This document shows, piece after piece, positions 26,161-34,290 of a DNA stretch of 64,000 bases. This DNA is from G965230065 sp965230065. GTDB taxonomy: Bacteria; Bacteroidota; Bacteroidia; Cytophagales; Cyclobacteriaceae. Positions within the stretch are counted from its first letter, which is position 1; every line of letters begins with the position of its first letter. The stretch lies in assembly GCA_965230065.1 (NCBI GenBank), contig OZ245942.1, positions 3,720,001 through 3,784,000 of the forward strand, written 5' to 3'. The notes under the pieces were generated by a model that saw nothing but the letters and a program-made list of their open reading frames with translations, did no database searches and was not told the origin of the DNA. Position numbers and translations under genes: made by a program.

Positions 26161-28359
26161 TCAATACAAGCTAAACCAAAGCACAAAAAACAAAACGCCC
26201 ACCAGCGTCCAGATAAAATAAGTTTGAATTTTCCCAGACCTGTTCATACGGAAAAATGAACCTAACTGCATGGTGATAAAAGCCATGAAGTTCACCAGAC
26301 CATCTACAAAAGTGCGATCAAACCAACCGGTGAGTTTAGCGATGATAACATTTAAAATGCCTATCATATCCACTATCCTGTCTACAAAATTATTGTCAAA
26401 CCAGGCCAGAAATGCAGATAAGGCATGCACTGGGCGCAAAAGCACGCTTTTATAAATACTATCGAGGTACCAGTTATGGCGGGATATCCTTGTAAATACA
26501 CTGTGGGTAACAGCATCAAATTCCAGGTAATTTTGGGCATACCTGCTAACGGGCCTGTACATCAGAAAAGCAAGCCCAAAACCGGTAATGACCAGGCATA
26601 ATGAAAGCAAGGCTGTTACGCCATGCCAATCGTGCCAGGTTTCCTGTATGGTTGCATATATATCCATATTGACAGGAACGACAGCCCCGGGAACTTTCAA
26701 CGATTGCATGAGCCATCCCTGGCTGCCGTCAAAGGGATTGATGGCATAAAAAAGCCAAAATGACAAGGCACTCAAAACGATCAATGGGACTTTCATGAGC
26801 AAGGGCTCTTGCCTATTTACTGTATCAGGGAGTTTTAGGTAGTTATCCAAACGGCAGGGGCCAAAAAAGACAAGTAATATTTGTCGTCCGATATAGAAAG
26901 GCGTAAGCAATGCAGCAGCAAACCCCAGCGCAGGCACTAAAAAGTGGAAAGAAAGTTGCCCTTCAGAAAACAAAGCGGTCCAGGCAAGGGTGCCTGTCAG
27001 GATAGCATCTTTGGATAAAAATCCGGAGAAGAAGGGTAAGCCTGCTAGCGAACACCCTGCCACCATAAACGAGATAAAAGTAATGGGTAGTTTTTTACGC
27101 AAGCCTCCCATAAAACGCATATCTTGTTCGTCAAAATCTTTTTTTCCCCCGGGTGTATGCCCTGCTTCATGCATAGCATGAATAATGGTGCCTGCTCCTA
27201 AAAAGAGGCAGGCTTTAAAAGAGGCATGGGTAACCAGGTGAAAAATTGCGGCATTGTAGGCACCCACGCCCATGCCCATGACCATAAAACCTAATTGGGA
27301 TATGGTAGAGAAAGCCAGTACTTTTTTAATGTCGTGTTGGGCAATGGCTGCCACGGCTCCCATGAATGCAGTAATAGCACCAATAAAGGCAATCAGCATT
27401 AAGGCATCTACATTGAGCAAAGGAAACACCCTGGCCAGTAAGAAAACCCCGGCTGCTACCATTGTTGCGGCATGGATAAGTGCCGATACCGGGGTAGGAC
27501 CTTGCATGGCATCGGGCAGCCATACTTGCAAAGGAAATTGTGCAGATTTACCAATCGCCCCGCAAAACAAGCCGATACCGGCTACTGTGAGCCAAATGCC
27601 GCTCATAGTATGGGTAACAGGTTCCTGTCCAAATTTTAAGAAACTGATCCAGTTCCCATTCCCGTCTATGGACGAAATAGACATTAATGAAGTAATGGCT
27701 TCCAGGTCCAACGTAGCGAATTGCGACCAGAGGATGCACAATGCAATCAGAAAACCCAAGTCCCCGATTCTGTTAACAATAAAAGCTTTTTTTGCGGCAT
27801 ACGCTGCTTCTGTTTTTTTGTACCAAAACCCAATGAGCGCGTAAGAAGATACGCCCACCAGTTCCCAAAACATAAAGATAAAAAGCAGGTTATCCATGAG
27901 CACAATGCCCAGCATGGCAAAGGTGAAAAGGCCCAGGAAAGCAAAATACCGTATATAACCTGTATCGCCGCGCATGTATTCAATAGAAAATAAATGCACT
28001 AAAAAAGACACAAAACAAACCACAACCGTCATCAGGGCTGATAGGTTGTTCAGCAGCACACCAATGGTAAACCGATAAGAAATATCATTGATCGGTATTT
28101 CAAACCATACTGCCCGGCTGTGTGCGGTTTCTCCATTCCAAACCAATCCAAAAGTAATGGTAGCAACGATTGTAGCAAATAAGAGTAGACCCGTGCCTGC
28201 CCAAGCTAAAGCTGTACGGTTAGCGTGTGCAAATAGCAGCAATAGCAAAAAACTGAAAAAAGGCAGGCAGAGTACCACCAATGATAAAAAAACAGTGGTA
28301 TTTACAGGAAGAGACTGCGTGAGTGTTATATATTCCAATGGCGGTCGGTAGTTTATCAT
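26161..28359 (-). CDS. nuoL: NADH-quinone oxidoreductase subunit L
   Basis: A 732-residue polytopic inner-membrane protein of the complex I antiporter-like family. Recognisable blocks are FSIEYMRGD, FMFWELVGVSSYALIGFWY, FIVNRIGDLGF, LPDAMQGPTPVSALIHAATMVAAGVFL and FSTISQLGFMVMGMG. The long C-terminal region with additional helices (RIVDMIGILNVIIAKLTGWFDRTFVDGLVNF) is specific for NuoL rather than NuoM/N, and fits its lateral helix. It pumps protons or anchors the lateral arm of complex I. No other nuo gene lies in the window. A -7 element (28379-28386) is directly upstream, so the nuoL-menE pair seems to be a separate transcription unit. A bicarbonate-transporter DabB is less likely, given the length and the missing DabA. 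Confidence 0.88.
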   Translation of the reverse strand: MINYRPPLEYITLTQSLPVNTTVFLSLVVLCLPFFSFLLLLLFAHANRTALAWAGTGLLLFATIVATITFGLVWNGETAHSRAVWFEIPINDISYRFTIGVLLNNLSALMTVVVCFVSFLVHLFSIEYMRGDTGYIRYFAFLGLFTFAMLGIVLMDNLLFIFMFWELVGVSSYALIGFWYKKTEAAYAAKKAFIVNRIGDLGFLIALCILWSQFATLDLEAITSLMSISSIDGNGNWISFLKFGQEPVTHTMSGIWLTVAGIGLFCGAIGKSAQFPLQVWLPDAMQGPTPVSALIHAATMVAAGVFLLARVFPLLNVDALMLIAFIGAITAFMGAVAAIAQHDIKKVLAFSTISQLGFMVMGMGVGAYNAAIFHLVTHASFKACLFLGAGTIIHAMHEAGHTPGGKKDFDEQDMRFMGGLRKKLPITFISFMVAGCSLAGLPFFSGFLSKDAILTGTLAWTALFSEGQLSFHFLVPALGFAAALLTPFYIGRQILLVFFGPCRLDNYLKLPDTVNRQEPLLMKVPLIVLSALSFWLFYAINPFDGSQGWLMQSLKVPGAVVPVNMDIYATIQETWHDWHGVTALLSLCLVITGFGLAFLMYRPVSRYAQNYLEFDAVTHSVFTRISRHNWYLDSIYKSVLLRPVHALSAFLAWFDNNFVDRIVDMIGILNVIIAKLTGWFDRTFVDGLVNFMAFITMQLGSFFRMNRSGKIQTYFIWTLVGVLFFVLWFSLY

Positions 28360-28378
28360 TAAAAATAACCGGTCCGCA

Positions 28379-28386
28379 CAAAAGTA
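28379..28386 (-). promoter_or_regulatory. -7 promoter element for nuoL-menE
   Basis: The minus strand reads TACTTTTG, a full match to TAnnTTTG, 19 bp before the nuoL start codon. The -33 region falls at the end of the upstream ABC gene and is not a clear TTG. Confidence 0.4.
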
Positions 28387-28397
28387 GCAAAACTTAA

Positions 28398-30185
28398 TTA
28401 ACCTTCCACCTCATCGGCCTGGAGTTGTTTTTCATATAGTTCTTTATAGACACCATTGGTGGCCAAAAGGGATTCATTGGTGCCTTGTTCTACAATTTTC
28501 CCGTCATCCAGCACAATAATTTTATCGGCCAGTTTGGCTGATGATACCCGGTGGGATATGATGATGGTGGTACGTTTTTCCATGATGCCTTGCAGGCTGT
28601 TCAGAATGGTATTTTCAGTTTTGGTATCTACTGCTGAGAGGCTATCGTCCAGAATCAATATTTTAGGGTCCCGCACCAAAGCCCTGGCAATAGATACCCG
28701 TTGTTTCTGCCCCCCCGAAAGGGTAATTCCCCGCTCACCCAGCCGGGTCTCAAAACCCTTGGGAAAATCATTAATAGAGTTTTTCAGGTCGGCATCCATA
28801 GCTGCCTGATGGATACGTTCTTCATCAATGCCATTGCTGCCAAAAGCAATATTGTTAGCGATGGTATCAGAAAATAAAAACACATCCTGGGGCACGTACC
28901 CAATCTGACTGCGCAGGTTTTGCAAATGGTACTGCCGGATAGGAGTATCATCGATATATATGTTGCCGGAAGTAGTGTCATACATGCGCGGAATCAGGTT
29001 GGCAATGGTGCTTTTACCCGACCCTGTGGTGCCGACGATGGCGATAGATTCGCCCGGTTGTACAGCAAATGATACTTTATCCAAAGCTTTGATACCAGAG
29101 TCAGGATATACAAAGCTTACCTCATCAAACACCACACTGCCGTCTATTTTTTTCGTCAGGTTTTCTTCTGAAATAATATCGTTTTTCGTTTGCAAAAACT
29201 CATTGATCCGTTTCTGGGAAGCGGCTGCACGTTGAATAATACTGGTGATCCATCCCAGTGAAGCCACCGGCCAGGTCAGCATGTTTACATAAATGATAAA
29301 CTCAGCGATGTTTCCTGGCGAAACCGTGCCCCTGATTACCTCAACGCCTCCAATAAATACCACAATGACTGAGCTCAGGCCAATCAGTGCCACAATCAGG
29401 GGGATAAATAAAGCATTGACAACCACCAGCTTGATAGACTTGTCTTTATAATCGTTGCTGGCATGTCTGAAGTCTTTCACTGAGTTTTTCTCCTGTACAA
29501 AAGCCTTCAGTACCCGTATGCCTGAAAATGCCTCCTGCACATAGGTGGAAAGGTCTGAAAGGCTGCGCTGTATCTCTTCAGACCTGCGGTTGATGATGTT
29601 ATTTACATAATAAATGCTGAGTGAAAGCAAAGGCAGCGGAATTAAAGTATATAGGGTAAGCCTCACATCTACCGAAAACATATAAGGAATGAGCATCAGG
29701 AAGAGCACCGATAAGTTAAGCCCATACATGATGCCCGGCCCCAGGTACATGCGTGTTTTGCTTACATCTTCTGATATGCGGGCCATTAAGTCACCCGTAT
29801 TGTTGCGCCTGTAAAAGCTCAATGGCAGTGACTGATAATGCTCGTATACTTCGTTTTTGAGGTCAAACTCAATAAAGCGGGAAACAACAATAATCGTTTG
29901 GCGAGTAAGGAAGGTAAAGAAACCGCTGATGAGGGCAAGCACCAGAATTGCTACGCCATATACCAAAATGCTGCTGGAAAAAACATCATAAATTTTATCT
30001 TGCAGTTCCAGGCCCTCGAACAATTTGTACAGTGCAATATTATCCTCTACCAGGTTGATGGCCCTCCGTACAATTACAGCAGGAACAATCTTAAAAAAAT
30101 TGGAGAGAATGATAAAAAGCAGCCCCAGCAAGAGGCGGTACTTATACTTTAGCAGGTATTTATTCAGGTGAGCTAATTCTTTCAC
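28398..30185 (-). CDS. ABC exporter (fused permease and ATPase)
   Basis: A 595-residue type IV exporter half-transporter. The first 310 residues hold about six transmembrane helices. The nucleotide-binding domain has Walker A GTTGSGKSTI near residue 390, Q-loop GYVPQDVFLF, signature LSGGQKQRVSIARAL, Walker B ILILDDSLSAVD and switch ISHRVSSAKLAD. The catalytic Glu after Walker B is replaced by Asp (LDDS instead of LDEP). Such a degenerate site is typical of one half of a heterodimeric exporter, which would imply a partner. The only other exporter in the window is the TGA-interrupted gene at 20292-22148, but it is not adjacent. The substrate is unknown. Confidence 0.88.
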   Translation of the reverse strand: MKELAHLNKYLLKYKYRLLLGLLFIILSNFFKIVPAVIVRRAINLVEDNIALYKLFEGLELQDKIYDVFSSSILVYGVAILVLALISGFFTFLTRQTIIVVSRFIEFDLKNEVYEHYQSLPLSFYRRNNTGDLMARISEDVSKTRMYLGPGIMYGLNLSVLFLMLIPYMFSVDVRLTLYTLIPLPLLSLSIYYVNNIINRRSEEIQRSLSDLSTYVQEAFSGIRVLKAFVQEKNSVKDFRHASNDYKDKSIKLVVVNALFIPLIVALIGLSSVIVVFIGGVEVIRGTVSPGNIAEFIIYVNMLTWPVASLGWITSIIQRAAASQKRINEFLQTKNDIISEENLTKKIDGSVVFDEVSFVYPDSGIKALDKVSFAVQPGESIAIVGTTGSGKSTIANLIPRMYDTTSGNIYIDDTPIRQYHLQNLRSQIGYVPQDVFLFSDTIANNIAFGSNGIDEERIHQAAMDADLKNSINDFPKGFETRLGERGITLSGGQKQRVSIARALVRDPKILILDDSLSAVDTKTENTILNSLQGIMEKRTTIIISHRVSSAKLADKIIVLDDGKIVEQGTNESLLATNGVYKELYEKQLQADEVEG

Positions 30186-30420
30186 ATTTCCTAAAACGGT
30201 TTACGTATCAAATGGTTTTGTAAAGTGTAGAAGGAAAGTTGCAAGAATAGTGCAGAATTTATATGTTGGGCCGTTGGTAGTAAATACAAATCTGTACCGG
30301 AGCACATTGAATATTCCTGACCAGAAAATTACTCCCCTTGCACAAAGGCTTTCTATGCTTATGAAACCAGGAACTTTTACAAAAGCATTCCTGCTCCATT
30401 TCTTCATAAATTTGAATCGT

Positions 30421-30921
30421 TTATTTGCTCATCTGTCCAAACTTTCTACTGTGTTCTTTAATGGCATTCGATGCATTTTTTAACTCCTGGTATGCTTTTT
30501 TGAGCTGGTCTTCAGGGGTGAAGGAAAGCTGAATATTTTCCTTATCACCACTAAGAGGAGCATCTCTCCGCAGTTTCCCATCAATAACATAATCGGCAAG
30601 TTGCATTTGAGTTGCAATTTCAGGAAGTAATGCGTTGAATACCTCAGCAAGTTTAGGATATTTTTTGTAAAATGGGGTAGCCAACTCTGCGGCATAGCTA
30701 ATCAAAATATCAAGGCGTACGGCTTCCTCTTTTGGGATTTCTCTTTTCTTAAGTTTTGCATTAGCCTTATCAAGCAAAAGAGCAATCCTGTTCAGGTCTT
30801 TTGAGAGATTACCCAACTTTTTTTTCTTTTGGGCTTCCTGTCCTGTAATGAAAATCCCTGCCCCTTTAATTATTCCTTCAATAATATCTTTAATTTCCTT
30901 AATCATTGCTGTTGGGTTCAC
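30421..30921 (-). CDS. Hypothetical helical protein
   Basis: A 166-residue protein I do not recognise. It is almost entirely helical and lysine-rich (GQEAQKKKKLGNLSKDLNRIALLLDKANAKLKKREIPKEE). The N-terminal IIEGIIKGAGIFITG is moderately hydrophobic but too short and polar for a sure membrane segment. No enzymatic motif is visible. It stands alone between an ABC exporter and an IS-bearing region, with no obvious operon. Composition resembles neighbouring core genes, and the frame is clean from ATG to TAA, so I consider it a real gene. Confidence 0.6.
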   Translation of the reverse strand: MNPTAMIKEIKDIIEGIIKGAGIFITGQEAQKKKKLGNLSKDLNRIALLLDKANAKLKKREIPKEEAVRLDILISYAAELATPFYKKYPKLAEVFNALLPEIATQMQLADYVIDGKLRRDAPLSGDKENIQLSFTPEDQLKKAYQELKNASNAIKEHSRKFGQMSK

Positions 30922-31049
30922 CTATTTTATAGGTACGAATATTGAAAATTAATATTAAACGATGCACTAATCTGCCCCCTCTAGTTTTGTAAAGAAATGA
31001 TTTTCAATTATTAATTTTAACGTGAACTACGGATTAAGCATACTCTTTT

Positions 31050-32073
31050 AACGTGAATTATGGGTTAAGCAATCAATAGTTTTTCTTGATGAGCTATAAA
31101 TACTGAAGGCTTATCCTGATAAAAACAATAAGCAATCAGAGAAGCCATCATATGGGCTAATGCATTCATGGGACTTCTGTGCCGGGTATGTTCTAAATCA
31201 AAAACACTGGTTAGTATATCATTGACCGATTCAATTACAGCTCGTTTGCGTAATTTCAGATAGTCTGCTAAGGGGATCAGGCGATTTTTCATATTGCTTC
31301 GCACTTTGGTAATGAGATGAAGTCCTTGCTGATAGAATTCCTCAAAAAGCTTAGTTATATACCCTTTATCCCCAAAGCACTGGCCTTTCAAGCCAGTAAG
31401 TAACTCTCGGAGCACTTCTTGATTATTATCTGCTACATTGCCCCTTGTAAAGAGAAAATTGATAATCTCCCCATAATTATTGATGACCAAATGTATTTTA
31501 AAGCCGAAAAACCAGCCTGTGGAGGACTTACCCCGAGTCGCATAGCCATCAAATACTTTATGGTTATGAATCCGGCGGTTATCGCACACAGGAAGCTTTT
31601 TGGAGTCAATAAAATAACAATTGCTGCGTCGGCTCAGCAGAGTACACCACTTCAGCAATAGATACAACCCAGGCAAAAGTCGGGGGATCAGGGCTACAAA
31701 GCGTGGGTAGCTTACTTGTTGAGGAAAATAACTCTTCAAAATAGTTGCTACAAAATCCTCATAATAGTATTGAAAGCATTTATAACCTGAATACTGATAA
31801 TAAACCAGGATAGTGAGCATTTCGCTATCACTCATGAAAGGTTGGTTTGTCACTGAGGTACAAAACTTTGGATGTTGGCTTTTCCAGTTTTCCAGAGCAA
31901 TACAAAAATCGTCCACGGTAATGAATAGTTCTATGAGTTTATTTTCTTTATCTTCGTGTAGCATAGGTTACAGAATTAAGTTTTAGATGTTAGCGCTTCT
32001 AATTTCTTAAATTTTGTAACCTTTTCCCTTATAAAAGGCTAATTATCAATTATTTAAACCCATAACTCACGTT
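31050..32073 (-). mobile_element. IS982-family insertion sequence, complete
   Basis: A 1024-bp element with terminal inverted repeats of 17 bp and one mismatch. The left end starts AACGTGAATTATGGGTT at 31050, and the right end reads AACGTGAGTTATGGGTT inward from 32073. The single gene inside is a full-length transposase. The 5-bp sequence CTTTT flanks both sides (31045-31049 and 32074-32078), which is a plausible target duplication. Size, ends and gene content fit IS982. Confidence 0.85.
31065..31964 (-). CDS. IS982 family transposase
   Basis: A 299-residue DDE transposase. The catalytic residues fall in FIDSKKLPVCDN (about residue 119), FGDKGYI (about residue 197) and RAVIESVNDIL (about residue 246), the D-D-E spacing of IS982 proteins. 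The RIHNHKVF and GFKIHLVINNYGE segments are also family marks. The N-terminal part (VDDFCIALENW, then SDSEMLTILV) is the DNA-binding region. No frameshift or stop is seen, so the element is probably still active. It fills the IS almost end to end. Confidence 0.92.
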   Translation of the reverse strand: MLHEDKENKLIELFITVDDFCIALENWKSQHPKFCTSVTNQPFMSDSEMLTILVYYQYSGYKCFQYYYEDFVATILKSYFPQQVSYPRFVALIPRLLPGLYLLLKWCTLLSRRSNCYFIDSKKLPVCDNRRIHNHKVFDGYATRGKSSTGWFFGFKIHLVINNYGEIINFLFTRGNVADNNQEVLRELLTGLKGQCFGDKGYITKLFEEFYQQGLHLITKVRSNMKNRLIPLADYLKLRKRAVIESVNDILTSVFDLEHTRHRSPMNALAHMMASLIAYCFYQDKPSVFIAHQEKLLIA

Positions 32074-32084
32074 CTTTTATGTAA

Positions 32085-32207
32085 AAATGGAAAGTTTGTT
32101 GTCTGAGCGCAGCGAGTTTCAAACTTTCCTAGATTTTTTGTCTACTTTTTTATCGATTGAAAAAAGTAGAAGCCTGTCCGGCTTGAGGACAAGCAATTGA
32201 AAATCAA
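32085..32207. repeat. 123-bp structured dispersed repeat, copy A
   Basis: About 93% identical (9 differences in 123, no gaps) to copy B at 44778-44900. It folds into three successive hairpins: a 10-bp stem GGAAAGTTTG/CAAACTTTCC, an 11-bp stem TCTACTTTTTT/AAAAAAGTAGA with an ATCGATTG loop region, and a short TGTCC/GGACA stem. Two of the differences between copies are compensatory within stem 2. It lies between the inner and outer IS ends. Confidence 0.85.
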
Positions 32208-32251
32208 TTAGATATAAAGGATCGTTTCCTTAATTTAACCCATAGTTCACG

Positions 32252-32791
32252 TTATCTTAATAAATTATTTATGTCTCCACCTACAAGAGTTTGGTAGATT
32301 TCTTTTACTGTTGAGTTGTCAAGAGTCTTGTTAATGCCATATACTATCAGCTTTCCAATGAGTAATAGTTGAAAATCTTTCTTAGAAAGAACCTTTCCTT
32401 TTTGTTTAAGCCCCTCAATTTCATCAAAAATTATTTCTTGTCCTTTACCTAACCTTTCAAGGATATTAAGTATTTCATCAATCTTTCTATGTAACTCAAT
32501 TATCTCTTCATTTGTAAACTCTTCATCCTCAAGTATCGGCTCATTTGTTAATTCTTGTTCTACTTTATCTATACCAAGAGAAGTTAATCTCATGTTTCCA
32601 TCCTGATCCAGTATTTCTATACAACCTGAATCATTCCAGTAACTAGCAATATCCCAAGCATTTTCTTCATTTAAGCCTAGAATTTCACCAATTTTATATG
32701 TTTTTGTGAATTTAGAAGTTGACCCTTTACAGACATTATAAACTTCCAAAAGGAAAGTATTTCTTAATTTGCTAGGGTTGGTTTGACTCAT
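32252..32791 (-). CDS. Hypothetical protein, winged-helix-like N-terminus, possibly truncated by an element end
   Basis: About 179 residues from ATG 32791; an in-frame ATG at 32827 would add 12 residues. I do not recognise a named family. The first 90 residues (KIGEILGLNEENAWDIASYWNDSGCIEIL, then MRLTSLGIDKVEQEL) resemble a winged-helix domain of the kind found at the head of bacterial accessory proteins. A Glu-rich coiled coil (EEIIELHRKIDEILNILERL) and a helical end follow. The TAA stop (32254-32252) uses two bases of the outer inverted repeat, so the native C-terminus may have been cut by that insertion. AT-rich compared with the core genes, which fits an accessory origin. Confidence 0.6.
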   Translation of the reverse strand: MSQTNPSKLRNTFLLEVYNVCKGSTSKFTKTYKIGEILGLNEENAWDIASYWNDSGCIEILDQDGNMRLTSLGIDKVEQELTNEPILEDEEFTNEEIIELHRKIDEILNILERLGKGQEIIFDEIEGLKQKGKVLSKKDFQLLLIGKLIVYGINKTLDNSTVKEIYQTLVGGDINNLLR

Positions 32792-32956
32792 AATATTTTT
32801 GTATCGAAATAAATTAAATACATCCAAGGTGGATACGCATACAGACTGTTATATTTTACTATCTCTATCTTGTATTACAGCTAGAAAGTGAAATTACCCT
32901 GGTAATTTTTAATAATAAGTATTTGTTTTATCTCAAAATTTAGTTGCATAAAATAG

Positions 32957-33064
32957 AAGCCAGAAATTACAGAGACTTATAAGATAGAAGTCTTGGAACC
33001 CAAAGCCAGGAAACTGCTGAAAGATTTAGAGAATCTGAAATTGATTAAAATCAGGAAAAAGATG
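32957..33064 (+). pseudogene. Relic of a small RelB-like or antitoxin-type gene
   Basis: An open stretch after a stop at 32954-32956, without a start codon, reads TYKIEVLEPKARKLLKDL followed by ENLKLIKIR. This pattern is common in small Bacteroidota proteins often placed before RelE-type toxins. The reading then runs into the end of the convergent isomerase gene. No toxin gene follows. The call is from memory of the motif only. Confidence 0.3.
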
Positions 33065-33970
33065 CTAAATACCTCTCCCCAATGCCAGCCTGACTTCTTC
33101 CAAAAAACGGGGTAGCTTTTCTTTAGGATCGCCCGGCCCGAGGGTTTCCAGCGGAATGTATCCCCGGTAACCGCTTTCTTTGAGAATTTGTACCATGCGG
33201 TTCATATCTGTTTTTTCTTCCTGCTGGTTGCGGTAGATATTTTCTTTTATTTGCCAGGTGCAGGCATAGGGGGCCAGTTGGGCAATTTCCTCGTAAGGGT
33301 CACCCGTGCGCAGGCTGCCGATGTCCAGGTTCAGCCCAAACCAATCGGAATTTACTGCTTTGATGACGTCTTCTACCTGATTGGCAGTCTTTAAAAACCC
33401 ATTGTGATTTTGCAATACAGTCATCACTCCTGCTTGTTCCCCATATTCCACGCAGGTTTTGATATCCGCTAGCATCCATGCAAAAATTTCTTCATCCGGA
33501 TAATCTGCGGGCACATCATGTCCGGCAAAAATGCGCAGTACCGGGGCATCCAGTTTGGCAGCCACACCAATCCACTTCCGGATCAGTTCAATATCTTTTT
33601 CACGCTTAGTTTTGTCGGGCACAGTAAAATCGTTACGCACACCCGTACCGCTGATGTCCAGCCCCTGCAAAAAAGCCTTTCGTTTAACACGGTAGATGTA
33701 TTCATCATCCGGCACATTGGGGTATCCTGTGAAGTAATACCCTGTTGGGTCAATAGCATCAAAACCCAGGTCAGCACAGAAATCGATTACCTCTTCCAGC
33801 GTCATGCTGCCATTGCGCAGGGGTTCGTTGAAAGAATACAAATTGCAGCTTAATTTGATATGGGCCAATTTAGCAACATGTGCTTTCTGCTTTGTAAATC
33901 CAAAGGCAGGAACAAGGGCAATAGCACTGGCATTTTTGATAAACTTTCTGCGATTATAGAGAGGATGCAT
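33065..33970 (-). CDS. Sugar phosphate isomerase/epimerase-like TIM-barrel protein, exported
   Basis: About 302 residues from ATG 33970, chosen because it places NRRKFIKNASAIALVPAFGF, a Tat-like signal, at the N-terminus; a start at 34027 would add 19 residues. The rest is an AP-endonuclease-2/xylose-isomerase-type TIM barrel: CADLGFDAIDPTGYY, RKWIGVAAKLDAPVLRIF, AGVMTVLQNHNGFL, FGLNLDIGSLRTGDP and a final YIPLETLG. The metal-binding Glu, His and Asp positions appear preserved. Such exported proteins in Bacteroidota are associated with sugar or inositol-type catabolism. The exact substrate is unknown. It is divergent from the TauD-like gene. Confidence 0.82.
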   Translation of the reverse strand: MHPLYNRRKFIKNASAIALVPAFGFTKQKAHVAKLAHIKLSCNLYSFNEPLRNGSMTLEEVIDFCADLGFDAIDPTGYYFTGYPNVPDDEYIYRVKRKAFLQGLDISGTGVRNDFTVPDKTKREKDIELIRKWIGVAAKLDAPVLRIFAGHDVPADYPDEEIFAWMLADIKTCVEYGEQAGVMTVLQNHNGFLKTANQVEDVIKAVNSDWFGLNLDIGSLRTGDPYEEIAQLAPYACTWQIKENIYRNQQEEKTDMNRMVQILKESGYRGYIPLETLGPGDPKEKLPRFLEEVRLALGRGI

Positions 33971-34290
33971 AGGTGTAAATTTTAAGAAGTTATTTAGTAA
34001 ATTAACAAATATTTTCATCATTATCACTTTTCATATTGCGCAACCATCCTGTCTATCCCAAATCAAGCCTGTTTATCCTGATCAAAAATGAAGGTTAACC
34101 CCTATCATAATAAGAGCTAATCCCTATTTCCCCGCTTTCCCGATTTATGTAAATTACTACAAATGTGAAATTTTTTAGTGGCAGTCCGCAGCAGCACCGG
34201 GCGGCCGGAGCTGTTGGCAGTGAATAAAAACTGCCTACTGACGTTGCTAATTGCCGGCTCTAAAATTATCTACTCTAAATAAGAAAAGCC
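33971..34290. other. Divergent intergenic region with small hairpins
   Basis: About 320 bp between the divergent isomerase and dioxygenase genes. It holds a small hairpin at 34216-34235 (GGCAGT/ACTGCC, 8-nt loop) and GC-rich CAG/CCG runs just before it. Both promoters should be here, but I see no exact TAnnTTTG on either strand. Confidence 0.35.

Larger units (their letters stand above)
31019..32253. mobile_element. Older IS982-like or MITE-like element split by an IS982 insertion
   Basis: An outer pair of inverted ends flanks the complete IS. The left end is AACGTGAACTA then CGGATTAA at 31019-31037. The right end reads, on the minus strand, AACGTGAACTA then TGGGTTAA from 32253. They are close to, but distinct from, the inner IS ends (which read AACGTGA[A/G]TTATGGG). 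Without the inner IS, the outer element would be about 205 bp and would carry no gene, like a MITE mobilised by the IS982 transposase. It contains the 123-bp structured repeat. A clear target duplication around the outer ends is not visible. Confidence 0.5.

Noticed and set aside
26161..28359. A DabB-like bicarbonate transporter subunit instead of NuoL
   Set aside because: The protein is 732 residues with the NuoL-type C-terminal lateral region, and there is no DabA gene beside it.
32961..33064. An intact toxin-antitoxin locus next to the isomerase gene
   Set aside because: Only a start-less fragment resembling an antitoxin is present and no toxin gene follows, so I list it as a relic at low confidence.
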